Below, piece by piece: positions 24,775 through 34,193 of a stretch of DNA of 64,000 bases (positions are counted from its first letter, which is position 1; each line of letters begins with the position of its first letter). The notes beneath the pieces were generated by a model. That model saw only the letters and a program-made list of their open reading frames with translations. It made no database searches and was not told where the DNA came from. The position numbers and the translations under genes are program-made. The stretch spans positions 124,001-188,000 of the forward strand of contig NZ_JACIEE010000003.1 of assembly GCF_014196765.1 (NCBI RefSeq), read 5' to 3'. Source of the DNA: Mycoplana azooxidifex. GTDB lineage: Bacteria; Pseudomonadota; Alphaproteobacteria; Rhizobiales; Rhizobiaceae.

Positions 24775-25989
24775 TCAGGCATTGCCTTCGGTCTTGCCGT
24801 CCTCGGTGAGCACATGCTCCTGGGGCGGCGGAAGCTGCCCCTCGCCTTCCGGCCTCGCCAGACGCCTGCGGGTGGGAGAAGAACGCTTACGGGTGATGCG
24901 CACGCGCTTGACGCGCCTGGGATCAGCATCGAGCACGTGGAACTCGAACCCCGGCAGCGCCTGGACGACTTCACCGCGCACCGGTATGCGGCCGAGGGAG
25001 CCGAAGATGAGGCCGCCCAGCGTATCGGCGTCCTCGAGTTGCTCGCGAATGTCGAAATCGCGGCCGATCGTCTCGGAAAGCTCCTCGAGCTCGGCGCGCG
25101 CATCGGCGATGAAGACGTCGTCGGAAACGCGCGTGATCGTCGCCTGGTCGTCGTCGTGCTCGTCCTCGATATTGCCCACGACCATCTCGACGATGTCCTC
25201 GAGCGAGGCCAGGCCGTCGGTTCCGCCGTATTCGTCGATCACAAGTGCCATCTGCGTGCGCGTCGCCTGCATCCGGCCCATCAGGTCGGAGGCCAGCATG
25301 GAGGGCGGCACGAACAGCACGGGGCGGATGATGCTGGCTTCGACGACCGTCTTGGTCAGATCGATCCGGGCCAGGTCGAATTCCGCCTTCGGCGTCTTTG
25401 CCGGCTTTTCTCCGGCTGTTGCCGCGGCAACGCCGTTCGCCGCCTTGGCGCCGGCGGCCAACCTGGCGCTGATTGCCACCTTCGGGGAGGCTGCGGCCTT
25501 CGTGCCGTTGCGCCGCTTGTTGCGCGCCTGCTTGGTCACGTAGGCCAGAAGATCGCGGATGTGGACCATGCCGCGCGGATCGTCGAGGCTTTCGCAGTAG
25601 ACCGGCATGCGCGAATGGCCGGATTCCTCGAAGATCATCATCAGTTCACCGATGGTGATGTCCTGCTCCACCGCCTCGATATCGGCACGCGGCACCATCA
25701 CGTCCTCGACCCGAACCTCGCGGAAACGGAGAATGTTGTGGAGCATCGCCCGTTCCTCGGGCGAAAAGGCGGCATCCCCCTCGGGGGCCGGGGTCCTCAA
25801 CGCTTCTGCCAGGTCGTGGCGAAGCGACGACGCATCGCTGCTTCTGAAGAAGCGCATCGCGCGTGACCAGAAATTCCTTGCCGGACTCGCCTGCGGTTCC
25901 GGCCTGGGCGTACTGCCCCCGTCATCCTGTTCCGAGGCACCGGCCTCGTCGGTATCAGCCGAAAGCGGCTGTGATCTCAAATCGCTCAT
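24775..25989 (-). CDS. CBS-pair CorC/HlyC-type transporter-associated protein
   Basis: A 404-residue soluble relative of CorC/HlyC/TlyC, proteins linked to Mg2+/Co2+ homeostasis. It has two CBS motifs (VMVPRADIEAVE near residue 97, and a second in about 215-270) and the C-terminal CorC_HlyC domain (about 295-375). It lacks the transmembrane DUF21 domain. Between the two CBS motifs is an Ala/Lys-rich insertion (about 157-212) that looks unstructured and makes the protein longer than typical members. The C-terminus is a basic tail. It starts 12 bases after the ybeY stop codon, in the conserved phoH-ybeY-corC-lnt order. Confidence 0.88.
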   Translation of the reverse strand: MSDLRSQPLSADTDEAGASEQDDGGSTPRPEPQASPARNFWSRAMRFFRSSDASSLRHDLAEALRTPAPEGDAAFSPEERAMLHNILRFREVRVEDVMVPRADIEAVEQDITIGELMMIFEESGHSRMPVYCESLDDPRGMVHIRDLLAYVTKQARNKRRNGTKAAASPKVAISARLAAGAKAANGVAAATAGEKPAKTPKAEFDLARIDLTKTVVEASIIRPVLFVPPSMLASDLMGRMQATRTQMALVIDEYGGTDGLASLEDIVEMVVGNIEDEHDDDQATITRVSDDVFIADARAELEELSETIGRDFDIREQLEDADTLGGLIFGSLGRIPVRGEVVQALPGFEFHVLDADPRRVKRVRITRKRSSPTRRRLARPEGEGQLPPPQEHVLTEDGKTEGNA

Positions 25990-26001
25990 TGTTCCAAACT
26001 G

Positions 26002-26505
26002 TCAAACCGGGTCGTCCCCGTACGGATCAGATAGGCCAAGCTCGCCCAAAATGCGAGTCTCCAGCCCTTCCATTTCTTCGGCCTCGTCGGTTTCCAGATG
26101 ATCATAACCGAAGAGGTGCAGAAATCCATGCACCAAAAGATGTGTCAGGTGCTCCTCGAACGGCTTGCCCATTTCGGCCGCCTCGCGCGTCAGAGTCTCG
26201 TGCGCCAGGATGATGTCGCCGAGCATCGGGCCCGGCATGTCGCCGGGCTGCACCGGAAAGGCCGGGAAGGAAAGCACGTTCGTCGGCTTGTCCTGCCCAC
26301 GCCATTCGGCGTTGATCGTGCGGATCGAGGCGTCGTCGGTGAAGAGCAAGGACAGTTCGGGGGGCGTACCCGGCAGGGGTTGCCCCTCTTCGCGCGCAAG
26401 ATGGCGCGCGGCCGTTACGATCACGCGTTCGCTCATGGAAAGGAGCGTCTTCTCGGCGGGCCAGGGGCCCGCCTCGACGCTGATCTGAATCTCAATTTCG
26501 CTCAT
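26002..26505 (-). CDS. ybeY: Endoribonuclease/rRNA maturation factor YbeY
   Basis: Zinc-dependent endoribonuclease needed for 16S rRNA 3'-end maturation and ribosome quality control; the S. meliloti homologue also influences sRNA regulation. The 167 residues contain the defining H-x3-H-x5-H zinc motif in [11 protein letters not shown] and the conserved [17 protein letters not shown] stretch. It lies 21 bases downstream of phoH and 12 bases upstream of the CorC-like gene, so all three are almost certainly one transcript. Confidence 0.96.
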   Translation of the reverse strand: MSEIEIQISVEAGPWPAEKTLLSMSERVIVTAARHLAREEGQPLPGTPPELSLLFTDDASIRTINAEWRGQDKPTNVLSFPAFPVQPGDMPGPMLGDIILAHETLTREAAEMGKPFEEHLTHLLVHGFLHLFGYDHLETDEAEEMEGLETRILGELGLSDPYGDDPV

Positions 26506-26526
26506 CGATCTTTTGGCAGGACCGCC

Positions 26527-27582
26527 TCAGCGGTCCATGTGCTCGCTTTCGTCCTGAACGGCGCTCTGGGACTCATAGGCTCGGACGATCCGCGCCACCA
26601 TCGGATGGCGGACGACGTCGACGTCCTTGAACCGCACCACCGAAACGCCCTCGACGCCGCGAAGGATCTGCAGCGCCTCGACCAGGCCGGATTTCGTGCC
26701 GCGCGGCAGGTCGATCTGGCTCGGGTCGCCGGTGACGATCATGCGGCCGTTCTCGCCGAGGCGGGTGAGGAACATCTTCATCTGCATCGAGGTCGTGTTC
26801 TGCGCCTCGTCGAGGATGACGGCGGCATTCGCCAGCGTGCGCCCGCGCATGAAGGCCAGCGGGGCGATCTCGATGACACCGGCGGTGATGGCGCGTTCGA
26901 CCTTGTCGCCCGGCATCATGTCGTAGAGCGCATCATAGAGCGGCCGCAGATAGGGGTCGACCTTTTCCTTCATGTCGCCGGGCAGGAAGCCGAGCCGCTC
27001 GCCCGCCTCCACCGCCGGTCGCGACAACACGATCCGGTCGACCGCGCCGCGCTCCAGCAGCTGCGCCGCATAGGCGACGGCGAGATAGGTCTTGCCGGTG
27101 CCGGCGGGCCCGACGCCGAAGACGAGCTCCGAGCGCTCCAGCGCGCGAATATAGGCATCCTGCGTCGGCGTGCGGGCGACGATCGTCTTCTTGCGGGTGG
27201 AAATCTGCGACATGGTCAGCTTGGCCTTGCGCTCCATGGTCGGCAGCAGGAGTTGGTCGTCGGCGGCAACGGCCATGCGGATCGCACCCTCGACGTCGGA
27301 GAGTTCGACCGAGCCACCGCTCTGCAGCCGTCCGTAGAGATAGTCGAGCGCGCGGCGGGCCTGGTTGGTCGCCACGATGTCGCCGCTGATCGAGACCGAA
27401 TTGCCGCGGGGCCGCGCCTCGACCTGCAGCCGCTGTTCCAGAAGCTTGAGGTTCTGGTCGAACTGACCGAAGAGCTCGCTTGCGTATCGGTTGTTTTCGA
27501 AGGTGAGCACGAAGTGATTTGCGTCTGTCGCAGGCGGTTTCGACTGGCGCGGCGATGTCGTCATCAATTCGTGTCCGTTCAA
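26527..27582 (-). CDS. phoH: PhoH family ATPase
   Basis: P-loop ATPase of the PhoH/YbeZ type, the usual genetic partner of YbeY and possibly an RNA helicase in ribosome maturation. The 351 residues have an N-terminal KH-like portion (about 15-110) and a PhoH domain with Walker A GPAGTGKT near residue 145 and Walker B-like ILDEAQN. The start taken is TTG at the MNGHEL position, with GGGAG nine bases upstream; the downstream in-frame ATG lacks a good site, and longer frames overlap miaB. The 28-bp gap to miaB fits one operon. Confidence 0.93.
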   Translation of the reverse strand: MNGHELMTTSPRQSKPPATDANHFVLTFENNRYASELFGQFDQNLKLLEQRLQVEARPRGNSVSISGDIVATNQARRALDYLYGRLQSGGSVELSDVEGAIRMAVAADDQLLLPTMERKAKLTMSQISTRKKTIVARTPTQDAYIRALERSELVFGVGPAGTGKTYLAVAYAAQLLERGAVDRIVLSRPAVEAGERLGFLPGDMKEKVDPYLRPLYDALYDMMPGDKVERAITAGVIEIAPLAFMRGRTLANAAVILDEAQNTTSMQMKMFLTRLGENGRMIVTGDPSQIDLPRGTKSGLVEALQILRGVEGVSVVRFKDVDVVRHPMVARIVRAYESQSAVQDESEHMDR

Positions 27583-27610
27583 GCGGCAACGCTCCCTTGC
27601 TGTCCGCCCC

Positions 27611-29011
27611 TCAACCAATCGCCTCGGCGAAAAGGCTGTTCGGGCCGGCACCGGTGATTCGTACCCTTATAATGTCACCGATTTCGGAGCCGTTTGCATC
27701 AACATTAACAGGGTGAAGCCAAGGCGATCGTCCGACGAGCTGCCCGGGCATCCGGCCCGGCTTTTCGAGCAGAAGATCGATCTCCTTGCCGACGCATCCT
27801 GCGGCGAAGGCGGTCTGCTGCTGGAACAGCAGGGCCTGCAGTCTCTCCAGGCGCTCGGACTTTACACCCTCGGGAACGTGTCCGTCCATCTCCGCACCCG
27901 GCGTGCCCGGCCGGATCGAGTACTTGAAGGAGAAAGCCTGCGCATAGCCGACATTGTGGACAAGTGCCATCGTGTCCTCGAAGTCCTCGTCCGTCTCGCC
28001 GGGGAAGCCGACGATGAAGTCGCCGGAAATGGCGAGGTCCGGCTGGACGGTGCGGATGCGTTCGATCAGGGCGACATAGTCGGCTGCCGTGTGGCGCCGG
28101 TTCATCGCCTTCAGGATCCGGTCGGAACCGGACTGCACCGGCAGGTGCAGGTAGGGCATCAGCTTCGGCAGGTCGCGGTGGGCTGCGATCAGCGCCTCGT
28201 CCATGTCGCGCGGATGGCTGGTGGTGTAACGGATGCGCGCCAGTCCCTCGATCTCCGACAGGCGGGAAAGCAGGGCGCCCAGTCCCATCTCCACGCCGTT
28301 TCCGCCTTCACCGTGCCAGGCGTTGACGTTCTGGCCCAAAAGCGTGATCTCGCGCACCCCGGCCTCGACCAGCCGCTCCGCCTCCGCCACGATCTGGGAA
28401 AGCGGCCGGGAGACCTCGGAGCCGCGGGTATAGGGTACGACGCAGAAGGTGCAGAACTTGTCGCAGCCTTCCTGCACAGTCAGGAACGCCGTGACCCCGC
28501 GGGCACGCGTCTGCGCCTTCTTCGGTGCCGGCAGATGCTCGAACTTGTCCTCGATCGCGTAGTCCGTATCGACGACGCGCTCGCCCTCCTTGGCACGGCT
28601 CAGCGCCTCGGGGAGACGATGATAGGTCTGCGGGCCGATCACGAGATCGACGGCCGGCGCCCGGCGCAGGATCTCGCTGCCTTCGGCCTGGGCGACGCAG
28701 CCGGTGACGCCGATCACGAATTCGCGGCCGTCCTTGGCACGCGCCTTCTTCATGTCGCGCAGGCGCCCGAGCTCGGAATAGACCTTCTCCGCCGCCTTCT
28801 CGCGGATGTGACAGGTGTTGAGGAGCACGAGGTCCGCGTCCTCGATCGTCGTCGTCGGCTCATAGCCGTCCTTCGACAGCGCATCCGTCATGCGTTCGCT
28901 GTCATAGACGTTCATCTGGCAGCCATAGGTCTTCACGAACACCTTGCGGCTGCTGCGTGGAGCGGTGGCCGGCTGCTCGGTCGCCCGGCTTGCGGAAATC
29001 TGGTCTGTCAT
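27611..29011 (-). CDS. miaB: tRNA-2-methylthio-N6-dimethylallyladenosine synthase
   Basis: Radical-SAM methylthiotransferase that adds a thiomethyl group to i6A37 of tRNAs. The 466 residues show the three N-terminal cluster cysteines ([24 protein letters not shown]), the radical-SAM motif CDKFCTFC near residue 165, and a C-terminal TRAM domain (about 400-464). The frame is open far upstream across olsA in another phase; the ATG with AAGGA upstream is the real start. It sits between the acyltransferase and phoH genes, as in other rhizobia. Confidence 0.96.
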   Translation of the reverse strand: MTDQISASRATEQPATAPRSSRKVFVKTYGCQMNVYDSERMTDALSKDGYEPTTTIEDADLVLLNTCHIREKAAEKVYSELGRLRDMKKARAKDGREFVIGVTGCVAQAEGSEILRRAPAVDLVIGPQTYHRLPEALSRAKEGERVVDTDYAIEDKFEHLPAPKKAQTRARGVTAFLTVQEGCDKFCTFCVVPYTRGSEVSRPLSQIVAEAERLVEAGVREITLLGQNVNAWHGEGGNGVEMGLGALLSRLSEIEGLARIRYTTSHPRDMDEALIAAHRDLPKLMPYLHLPVQSGSDRILKAMNRRHTAADYVALIERIRTVQPDLAISGDFIVGFPGETDEDFEDTMALVHNVGYAQAFSFKYSIRPGTPGAEMDGHVPEGVKSERLERLQALLFQQQTAFAAGCVGKEIDLLLEKPGRMPGQLVGRSPWLHPVNVDANGSEIGDIIRVRITGAGPNSLFAEAIG

Positions 29012-29094
29012 GGGCGGGTCCTTAGTCGAAAAAGCCCGGGAATTGAAGCCCTGTCGATCGAAAGCCGGTGAACGGGCCGGTACGGTGGTGGCGG

Positions 29095-29883
29095 TCATCG
29101 GGCGCGCAGCCTGTCGCCCAGCATCGTGCGAATGCGCCTCTCCACCTCGCGGCTCAGCGCCTTGCGATTGCCGGAGGCATCGTAGGGGATCATCTCGCCG
29201 AAATCGACGTCGATCTCGAAGGCGCCCTCCTTCAGGATGCCGAACAGGTGCGGCACCATCTCGATGTCGCCAGGCCATGCGACGATCGGCCGGTGATAGC
29301 GCCCGATCGCCATGCCATGGATCCCGGTATAGGCGATCGAGACGGGCTGGATGAAAACCGTCCCGCCCGGCACCTGGGCCGCCGCGGTGGCTGCCGCGCC
29401 GAACAGCGACGTCTTGACTTCCAGCAGCCGGTTTCCATCCGAGGTCGTGCCTTCCGGAAACAGTACCACGATCTCGCCGTCCGCCATCCGCCGCGCGATC
29501 TCGCTCACCTGCTCGCCGGTCTTGCGCTTCTCCTCGCGCACGACGAAGATCGAGGCCTGCAGGCGTGCGAGCAGGCCGAACACCGGCCAGTCGCGCACCT
29601 CTGACTTGGCGATGTAGACGACGTCGGCGATCGCGCCGAGCACGAGAATGTCCTTCCAGGAGGCGTGGTTCGCAACCAGCATCAGCGGCCGCCGTTTCTC
29701 CGGCGAGCCGTGCACCCGCACCTTCAGCCCGAGCAGCGCGCAGGCCACCCGATGCCATAGCCGCGGGATGCGGCGGCGGGGCTTCAGATCGAAGCGGAGA
29801 CAGAGGAGTTGGGCCGGAAGCAACGCCAGCGTCACGATCGCCAGGCAGAGGAGGACAAGGACGATGCGAAGCCAGGAGATCAA
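29095..29883 (-). CDS. olsA: 1-acyl-sn-glycerol-3-phosphate-type acyltransferase (OlsA-like)
   Basis: Membrane-associated O-acyltransferase of 262 residues with an N-terminal helix, the catalytic H-x4-D motif in NHASWKD near residue 73 and the substrate motif FPEGTTSDG near 146. The position next to miaB and the co-occurrence of olsB in this window match S. meliloti OlsA, which acylates lyso-ornithine lipid to ornithine lipid, a phosphorus-free membrane lipid. PlsC relatives make phosphatidic acid with the same motifs, so the lipid acceptor rests on synteny. Confidence 0.82.
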   Translation of the reverse strand: MISWLRIVLVLLCLAIVTLALLPAQLLCLRFDLKPRRRIPRLWHRVACALLGLKVRVHGSPEKRRPLMLVANHASWKDILVLGAIADVVYIAKSEVRDWPVFGLLARLQASIFVVREEKRKTGEQVSEIARRMADGEIVVLFPEGTTSDGNRLLEVKTSLFGAAATAAAQVPGGTVFIQPVSIAYTGIHGMAIGRYHRPIVAWPGDIEMVPHLFGILKEGAFEIDVDFGEMIPYDASGNRKALSREVERRIRTMLGDRLRAR

Positions 29884-29922
29884 TCAGATCCTGCAAGCAG
29901 GCGATGGCACCATGCGACCGCC

Positions 29923-30351
29923 CTACTCGCCCTCCTTCTTGAGCGGCACGCCGTAGAGCTCGAGTCGGTGATCGACCAGCCGGAAGCCGTGCTCGCGGGC
30001 GATCTTCTCCTGCAGCGCCTCGATCTCCGGCGAATGAAACTCGATGACGGTACCCGTCTTCAGGTCGATCAGGTGGTCGTGATGCTCTTCGGGCACGGTC
30101 TCGTAGCGCGAGCGGCCGTCGCGAAAGTCATGGCGCTCGATGATGCCGGCGTCCTCGAACAGCTTGACGGTGCGGTAGACCGTGGAGATCGAGATGCGCG
30201 GATCGACCTCGGCGGAACGGCGATAGAGTTCCTCGACGTCCGGGTGATCGGCGGAGCCCTCCAGAACGCGGGCGATCACGCGACGCTGCTCGGTCATGCG
30301 CATGCCGCGCTCGACGCAAAGCTCTTCCAGCGTTTTTTCCACTTCCGTCAT
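29923..30351 (-). CDS. Fur family metalloregulator (Mur/Fur type)
   Basis: A 142-residue Fur-superfamily repressor with a winged helix (about 10-85: [32 protein letters not shown]) and a C-terminal dimer domain with [11 protein letters not shown]. It lacks the C-x2-C structural zinc cysteines of many Fur proteins, as do rhizobial Mur proteins, which act mainly as Mn2+-responsive repressors of sit/mnt transporters, leaving iron control to RirA and Irr. Mur is therefore more likely than true Fur. The start used follows GGGA; upstream codons in frame overlap the intergenic region. It is cotranscribed with rimI and tsaB upstream. Confidence 0.88.
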   Translation of the reverse strand: MTEVEKTLEELCVERGMRMTEQRRVIARVLEGSADHPDVEELYRRSAEVDPRISISTVYRTVKLFEDAGIIERHDFRDGRSRYETVPEEHHDHLIDLKTGTVIEFHSPEIEALQEKIAREHGFRLVDHRLELYGVPLKKEGE

Positions 30352-30419
30352 GTCGTCCCAGGTCCCATCGCAAGCACGTCCAGGGCTGCACCCGAACATG
30401 CGGCCCTGCCAGAAGGGGA

Positions 30420-30914
30420 CTAGCGAAGATCGCGCCGCATGACAAGCGCCGTGGACCGGCGACCGGCCTGCTCGTAGTAGGCCTTGCGCTCGCCGACCTT
30501 GGCAAAGCCGAGCTTCTCATAGAGCCTGAGCGCTGCGAGATTTCCCTCGTCCACCTCGAGGAATATCTCCTCGGCGCCGCGCATGCGCGCCTCGCGCAGG
30601 ACGGCCTGCATCAGCCGCCAGCCGAGCCCGGCACGCTCGAAGCGGGCATCGACGCCGATCGTCAGGATCTCCGCCTCGCCGGCCGCCGCGCGCGCCAGGA
30701 CGAATCCGCCCGAGGGACGGCCGGACGCATTGGTCTGCCAGGCGATGAAGCCGAACACGGTGTCCTGCGACAGCAGCGAATGGAACTCGCCGTCGCTCCA
30801 GGCGCGGGCAAAGCGGGCCTTGTGCAGGCTCGCGATCACCCCGCGATCCTCCGGCTCAATGGGGAAGATCTCGAATTCGGGCGGCTTGCGGAGGAAGAAG
30901 TCGGTCAGTGACAC
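30420..30914 (-). CDS. rimI: Ribosomal protein S18 alanine N-acetyltransferase
   Basis: GNAT-fold enzyme that acetylates the N-terminus of ribosomal protein S18. The 164 residues show the acetyl-CoA loop with R/Q-x-x-G-x-G/A-like RAGLGWRLM and the RimI C-terminal LEVDEGNLAALRLYEKLGF...YYE signature. It begins three bases after the tsaB stop codon, the standard tsaB-rimI pairing, and is followed by the Fur-type gene. Confidence 0.92.
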   Translation of the reverse strand: MSLTDFFLRKPPEFEIFPIEPEDRGVIASLHKARFARAWSDGEFHSLLSQDTVFGFIAWQTNASGRPSGGFVLARAAAGEAEILTIGVDARFERAGLGWRLMQAVLREARMRGAEEIFLEVDEGNLAALRLYEKLGFAKVGERKAYYEQAGRRSTALVMRRDLR

Positions 30915-30917
30915 GGA

Positions 30918-31580
30918 TCACGCCCTCGCAATGGCAAAACCGGCCTGGGGCTTGGCGCCCGGGCCACGGAGATAGAGTGGTTTCGGCTTGTCGGCCACGG
31001 GGTCGGCCAGCACGCCGAGGCGGGCCACCACCTCGATCGGGATCGGCCGGGGCGGTTCGCTCTCGCCGGTGGTTCCGGCAAGGAGCGGCGCTGCCGAGCC
31101 GATGACGGCCCCACGGGAGGCATCGGCTGCCGATCGCGCTTCTTCGAGCGGCAGGATCAGCGGTTCTGTGATCGCCGAACCGTCGGCGGCAAAGGCCTGG
31201 CAATAGGCCTCGCCGCGCTTGGCGTCGATCGCGGCGAATACGGGCGTCGCCGGATGGCCGGAAAGATGCGCCGCTGCGATCGCTGCCAGCGTCGAAACAC
31301 CGACGGCGGGAACCCCCAGCGCCAGAGACAGTCCGCGGGCCGCCGCCACGCCGACGCGGATGCCGGTGAAAGAGCCCGGCCCGATGGTCACGGCGATACG
31401 CTCGACTGCAGACAGTTCGACGCCGGCCCTTTCGAGCGCGACGTCGATGAAATCCATCAGCCGCTCGGCATGGCCGCGGCCGATTTCTTCCCCGGCAATG
31501 CCGAGCGTGACGTTCCTGTCGCTATCGTGGATGGCCGCGAAGCAGCCGCTGCCGGACGTATCGATCGCCAGCAGGATCAT
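30918..31580 (-). CDS. tsaB: tRNA threonylcarbamoyladenosine biosynthesis protein TsaB
   Basis: Partner protein of TsaD/TsaE in forming t6A37 on ANN-decoding tRNAs. The 220 residues start MILLAIDTSG (an actin-like ATPase fold) and contain the hallmark TIGPGSFTGIRVGVAAARGL near residue 70. A GTG three codons upstream is an alternative start; the ATG gives the canonical N-terminus. It is cotranscribed with rimI. The 30-bp gap to nfuA may make a longer operon. Confidence 0.92.
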   Translation of the reverse strand: MILLAIDTSGSGCFAAIHDSDRNVTLGIAGEEIGRGHAERLMDFIDVALERAGVELSAVERIAVTIGPGSFTGIRVGVAAARGLSLALGVPAVGVSTLAAIAAAHLSGHPATPVFAAIDAKRGEAYCQAFAADGSAITEPLILPLEEARSAADASRGAVIGSAAPLLAGTTGESEPPRPIPIEVVARLGVLADPVADKPKPLYLRGPGAKPQAGFAIARA

Positions 31581-31610
31581 CGGTGGCACCCGCGAGAGGG
31601 GTGCCGGAAA

Positions 31611-32180
31611 TCACATGATCGCTTCAACTTCCTGAACTTCCGGTACGAAATGGCGCAACAGGTTCTGCACGCCGTGCTTCAAGGTGGCGGTTGAAGAGGG
31701 GCATCCCGAGCAGGCGCCCTTCATGTTGAGATAGACGCGACCGTCGCGATAGCCCTTGAAGGTGATATCGCCGCCGTCCTGGGCGACTGCGGGGCGGACG
31801 CGGGTTGCGAGCAGTTCCTTGATCGTTGCGACGATGGCTTCGTCGCCTTCGTCGTAGAATTCGTCCTCGTCGCTCTCGTCGCCGCCGAGCGCGCCGCCGG
31901 CCAGGATCGGCTGGCCGGACATGAAGTGTTCCATGATCGTGCCGAGGATCGCCGGCTTCAGGTGCTGCCAGTCGGCACTGTCCTTGGTGACGGTGATGAA
32001 GTCGTAGCCGAAGAAGACACCGGTGACGCCGGGGACGCCGAACAGGCGGGCGGCCAGCGGCGACGCTGCCTGTGCCTCGGTCTCGTCGCGGAACTCCGCC
32101 GTTCCCTCTTCCAGCACGACCTTGCCGGGAAGGAACTTCAGGGTTGCCGGGTTCGGCGTCGTCTCGGTCTGGATGAACAT
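31611..32180 (-). CDS. nfuA: NifU-like Fe-S cluster carrier (NfuA type)
   Basis: Delivers assembled Fe-S clusters to target enzymes. The 189 residues have an N-terminal Nfu_N domain (MFIQTETTPNPATLKF..., about 1-85), an acidic linker (DESDEDEFYDEGDE) and a C-terminal NifU domain with the cluster-binding CSGC motif near residue 157. GGAGACG lies before the ATG; upstream in-frame codons are intergenic. A near-perfect Irr box lies 46-62 bases upstream, so expression probably follows iron/heme status. Confidence 0.93.
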   Translation of the reverse strand: MFIQTETTPNPATLKFLPGKVVLEEGTAEFRDETEAQAASPLAARLFGVPGVTGVFFGYDFITVTKDSADWQHLKPAILGTIMEHFMSGQPILAGGALGGDESDEDEFYDEGDEAIVATIKELLATRVRPAVAQDGGDITFKGYRDGRVYLNMKGACSGCPSSTATLKHGVQNLLRHFVPEVQEVEAIM

Positions 32181-32225
32181 CGTTTCGTCTCCATGCCGTC
32201 GGGGTTCAAGGCTCCGCGGCGAATG

Positions 32226-32242
32226 TTTAGAACTATTCAAAA
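32226..32242 (-). promoter_or_regulatory. Irr-type iron control element (ICE box)
   Basis: TTTAGAACTATTCAAAA, 46 bases upstream of nfuA. The described alphaproteobacterial Irr consensus TTTAGAA-N3-TTCTAAA differs only at one arm position outside the spacer. Irr, a heme-responsive Fur-family protein, represses iron-using genes when iron is low, so the site makes sense for an Fe-S carrier. Confidence 0.65.
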
Positions 32243-32296
32243 GAAAATAGGCTTTTCCGGCCGCCGCATCAAGGCATGGCCGCCGGAATCGTGACA

Positions 32297-32785
32297 TCAG
32301 CTCAGCGCGTCGATTTCCTCGTCGGTCAGGGTCTCCGGAATGACGGTGACCGGGATCGGGAAAGCGGCCCGGCCGGCAAGCGACGACACCAGGGGTCCGG
32401 GGCCCTCCTTGGCGGAGCCCGCCGCCAGGACGAGGATCGCGATGTCCCGGTCCTCCTCGATCTGGGCATTGATCTGGTCGGCCGCGCTACCTTCGCGGAT
32501 GACGATCTCCGGCTCGATGCCAAGGCTTTCGCGCACCGTCTGGGCCGCCTTGGCGACGATGGCCTCGGCCTCCTCGCGCGCCTCGGCGCGCATGATCTCC
32601 TCAACGCCCAGCCATTCGCGGAAATCGCCGGTCGGGATCACATAGAGCAGCACGACGGCGCCGTTGGAGTTCCTCGCCCGCGACGCCGCATAGTGCGTGG
32701 CGCGCTGGCACTCGGGCGTCTCGTCGACGATCGCCAGGAACTTCCGCCGGTGGCCCTCCAGGCGTGACAGTCGTGTCGATACCAT
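32297..32785 (-). CDS. Universal stress protein family protein
   Basis: A 162-residue single-domain UspA-fold protein with an N-terminal strand RKFLAIVDETPE, a central AREEAEAIVAKAAQTV helix and a final strand PIPVTVIPE. The usual ATP-binding G-x2-G-x9-G-S pattern is degenerate (GSAKEGPGPLVSSLAG), so nucleotide binding is uncertain. It lies between trpS and nfuA in the same orientation, a conserved rhizobial position. Function beyond a stress role cannot be inferred. Confidence 0.85.
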   Translation of the reverse strand: MVSTRLSRLEGHRRKFLAIVDETPECQRATHYAASRARNSNGAVVLLYVIPTGDFREWLGVEEIMRAEAREEAEAIVAKAAQTVRESLGIEPEIVIREGSAADQINAQIEEDRDIAILVLAAGSAKEGPGPLVSSLAGRAAFPIPVTVIPETLTDEEIDALS

Positions 32786-32860
32786 TTCTCACTCACCTTC
32801 GCCCTGATTCAGCCCCAGCTTATACCAAATCCGGGCGATGGGAATTGGCCAGAAACCTCC

Positions 32861-32908
32861 ACCTCCCTCTTCTCCCCCCGGGGAGAAGAGGCGCCTCCGG
32901 CGCCTAAC
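32861..32908. repeat. Palindromic intergenic repeat, RIME-like, partial
   Basis: Contains CTTCTCCCC-CCGGGGAGAAG and a GGCGCC-tccg-GCGCC hairpin, immediately after the trpS stop codon. Same core as the repeats at 5.4, 52.5 and 63.45 kb. Confidence 0.6.
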
Positions 32909-32911
32909 GTC

Positions 32912-33976
32912 TCAGCGCAGGAAGCCGATGATGTCGGAGACCTCGGCCATGGTCTTCTCCGCCCGGGCGCGGGCCCGTTCGCCGCCGTTCCTGAGGATGG
33001 CGTCGATATGGGCGGTGTCGTCCATCAGCCGGCGCATCTCGGCGGTGATCGGCGAGAGGACGGTGACGGCAAGATCGACCAGCGCGGGCTTGAAGGTGGA
33101 GAACTGCTGGCCGCCGAACTCGGACAGCACGTCAGCCTTCGACCTGTCTGACAGGGCGGCATAGATGCCGACGAGGTTTTCCGCCTCCGGCCGTCCCTTC
33201 AGCCCCTCGGCCTCGGAAGGCAACGCCTCGGGGTCGGTCTTGGCCTTGCGGATCTTCTTCGAGATCGTCTCGGCATCATCCATAAGGTTGATGCGGGACA
33301 GATCGGACGGGTCGGACTTCGACATTTTCTTGGTGCCGTCGCGCAGGCTCATGACGCGCGGCGCCGGGCCCTCGATCATCGGCTCGACCATCGGGAAGTA
33401 GGCGTGCACGGGCTCGTCGCCGACCAGGATGTCGACGCCGGTGCCGGTGGCGCGGATATTGTCCCTGAAGTCGAGATTGAACTTCATGGCGATGTCGCGG
33501 GCCAGTTCCAGGTGCTGCTTCTGGTCGTCGCCGACCGGAACGTGGGTGCCACGGTAGACGAGGATGTCGGCGGCCATCAGGCTCGGATAGGCGAGCAGTC
33601 CGAGCGAGGCGTTCTCGCGATCCTTGCCGGCCTTGTCCTTGAACTGGGTCATCCGGTTCATCCAGCCGATGCGGGCCACACAGTTGAAGATCCAGGCCAG
33701 TTCGGCATGCTGCGGCACGGCCGATTGGTTGAAAACAATATGCTTTTCCGGATCGATGCCGGAAGCGATGAAGGCTGCCGCGATCGAGCGGATCTGCCCT
33801 TTCAGGTCCTCGTGGACAAGCTGGGCGGTGATCGAGTGCAGGTCGACGACGCAGTAGATGCAGTCGTTGTCTGCCTGCAGCGCGACGAACTTGCGGATGG
33901 CGCCGAGATAGTTGCCGAGATGGAGGTTGCCCGTCGGCTGAACGCCGGAAAAGACGAGCGGCTTGAAAGCGGTCAT
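32912..33976 (-). CDS. trpS: Tryptophanyl-tRNA synthetase
   Basis: Class I aminoacyl-tRNA synthetase charging tRNA-Trp. The 354 residues show the HIGH-equivalent PTGNLHLGN near residue 12 and KMSKSDPS near 210. A GAGGA site four bases before the ATG fixes the start; the in-frame upstream extension is non-coding. It follows murJ and the M15 gene in the conserved glnD-murJ-trpS-usp-nfuA neighbourhood. Confidence 0.97.
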   Translation of the reverse strand: MTAFKPLVFSGVQPTGNLHLGNYLGAIRKFVALQADNDCIYCVVDLHSITAQLVHEDLKGQIRSIAAAFIASGIDPEKHIVFNQSAVPQHAELAWIFNCVARIGWMNRMTQFKDKAGKDRENASLGLLAYPSLMAADILVYRGTHVPVGDDQKQHLELARDIAMKFNLDFRDNIRATGTGVDILVGDEPVHAYFPMVEPMIEGPAPRVMSLRDGTKKMSKSDPSDLSRINLMDDAETISKKIRKAKTDPEALPSEAEGLKGRPEAENLVGIYAALSDRSKADVLSEFGGQQFSTFKPALVDLAVTVLSPITAEMRRLMDDTAHIDAILRNGGERARARAEKTMAEVSDIIGFLR

Positions 33977-34146
33977 GATGTCCTCGTGAGGCTGGTGGAG
34001 GGCCCAAGCAGCGGGTGCTGCAACTGGTTCACGGGCGCGCTTATGCACGGCGGCCGAAACACAATCAAGGGTGCAATCGGGGACGCTATCCCGACACGGT
34101 CCGGGCAGCGATCGTGGCGCCAAGACGGCACAATCGCGGCGTGCCC

Positions 34147-34167
34147 TTAATACTCCTTAAGTATTAA
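34147..34167. promoter_or_regulatory. AT-rich inverted repeat in the trpS/M15 divergent gap
   Basis: TTAATACT-CCTTA-AGTATTAA, perfect eight-base arms, in the most AT-rich part of the 302-bp divergent region, followed by a smaller ACTAA-CA-TTAGT repeat. It looks like an operator for either trpS or the M15-like gene; no known family is matched with confidence. Confidence 0.4.
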
Positions 34168-34193
34168 CTAACATTAGTAATAAAATCCTCACA

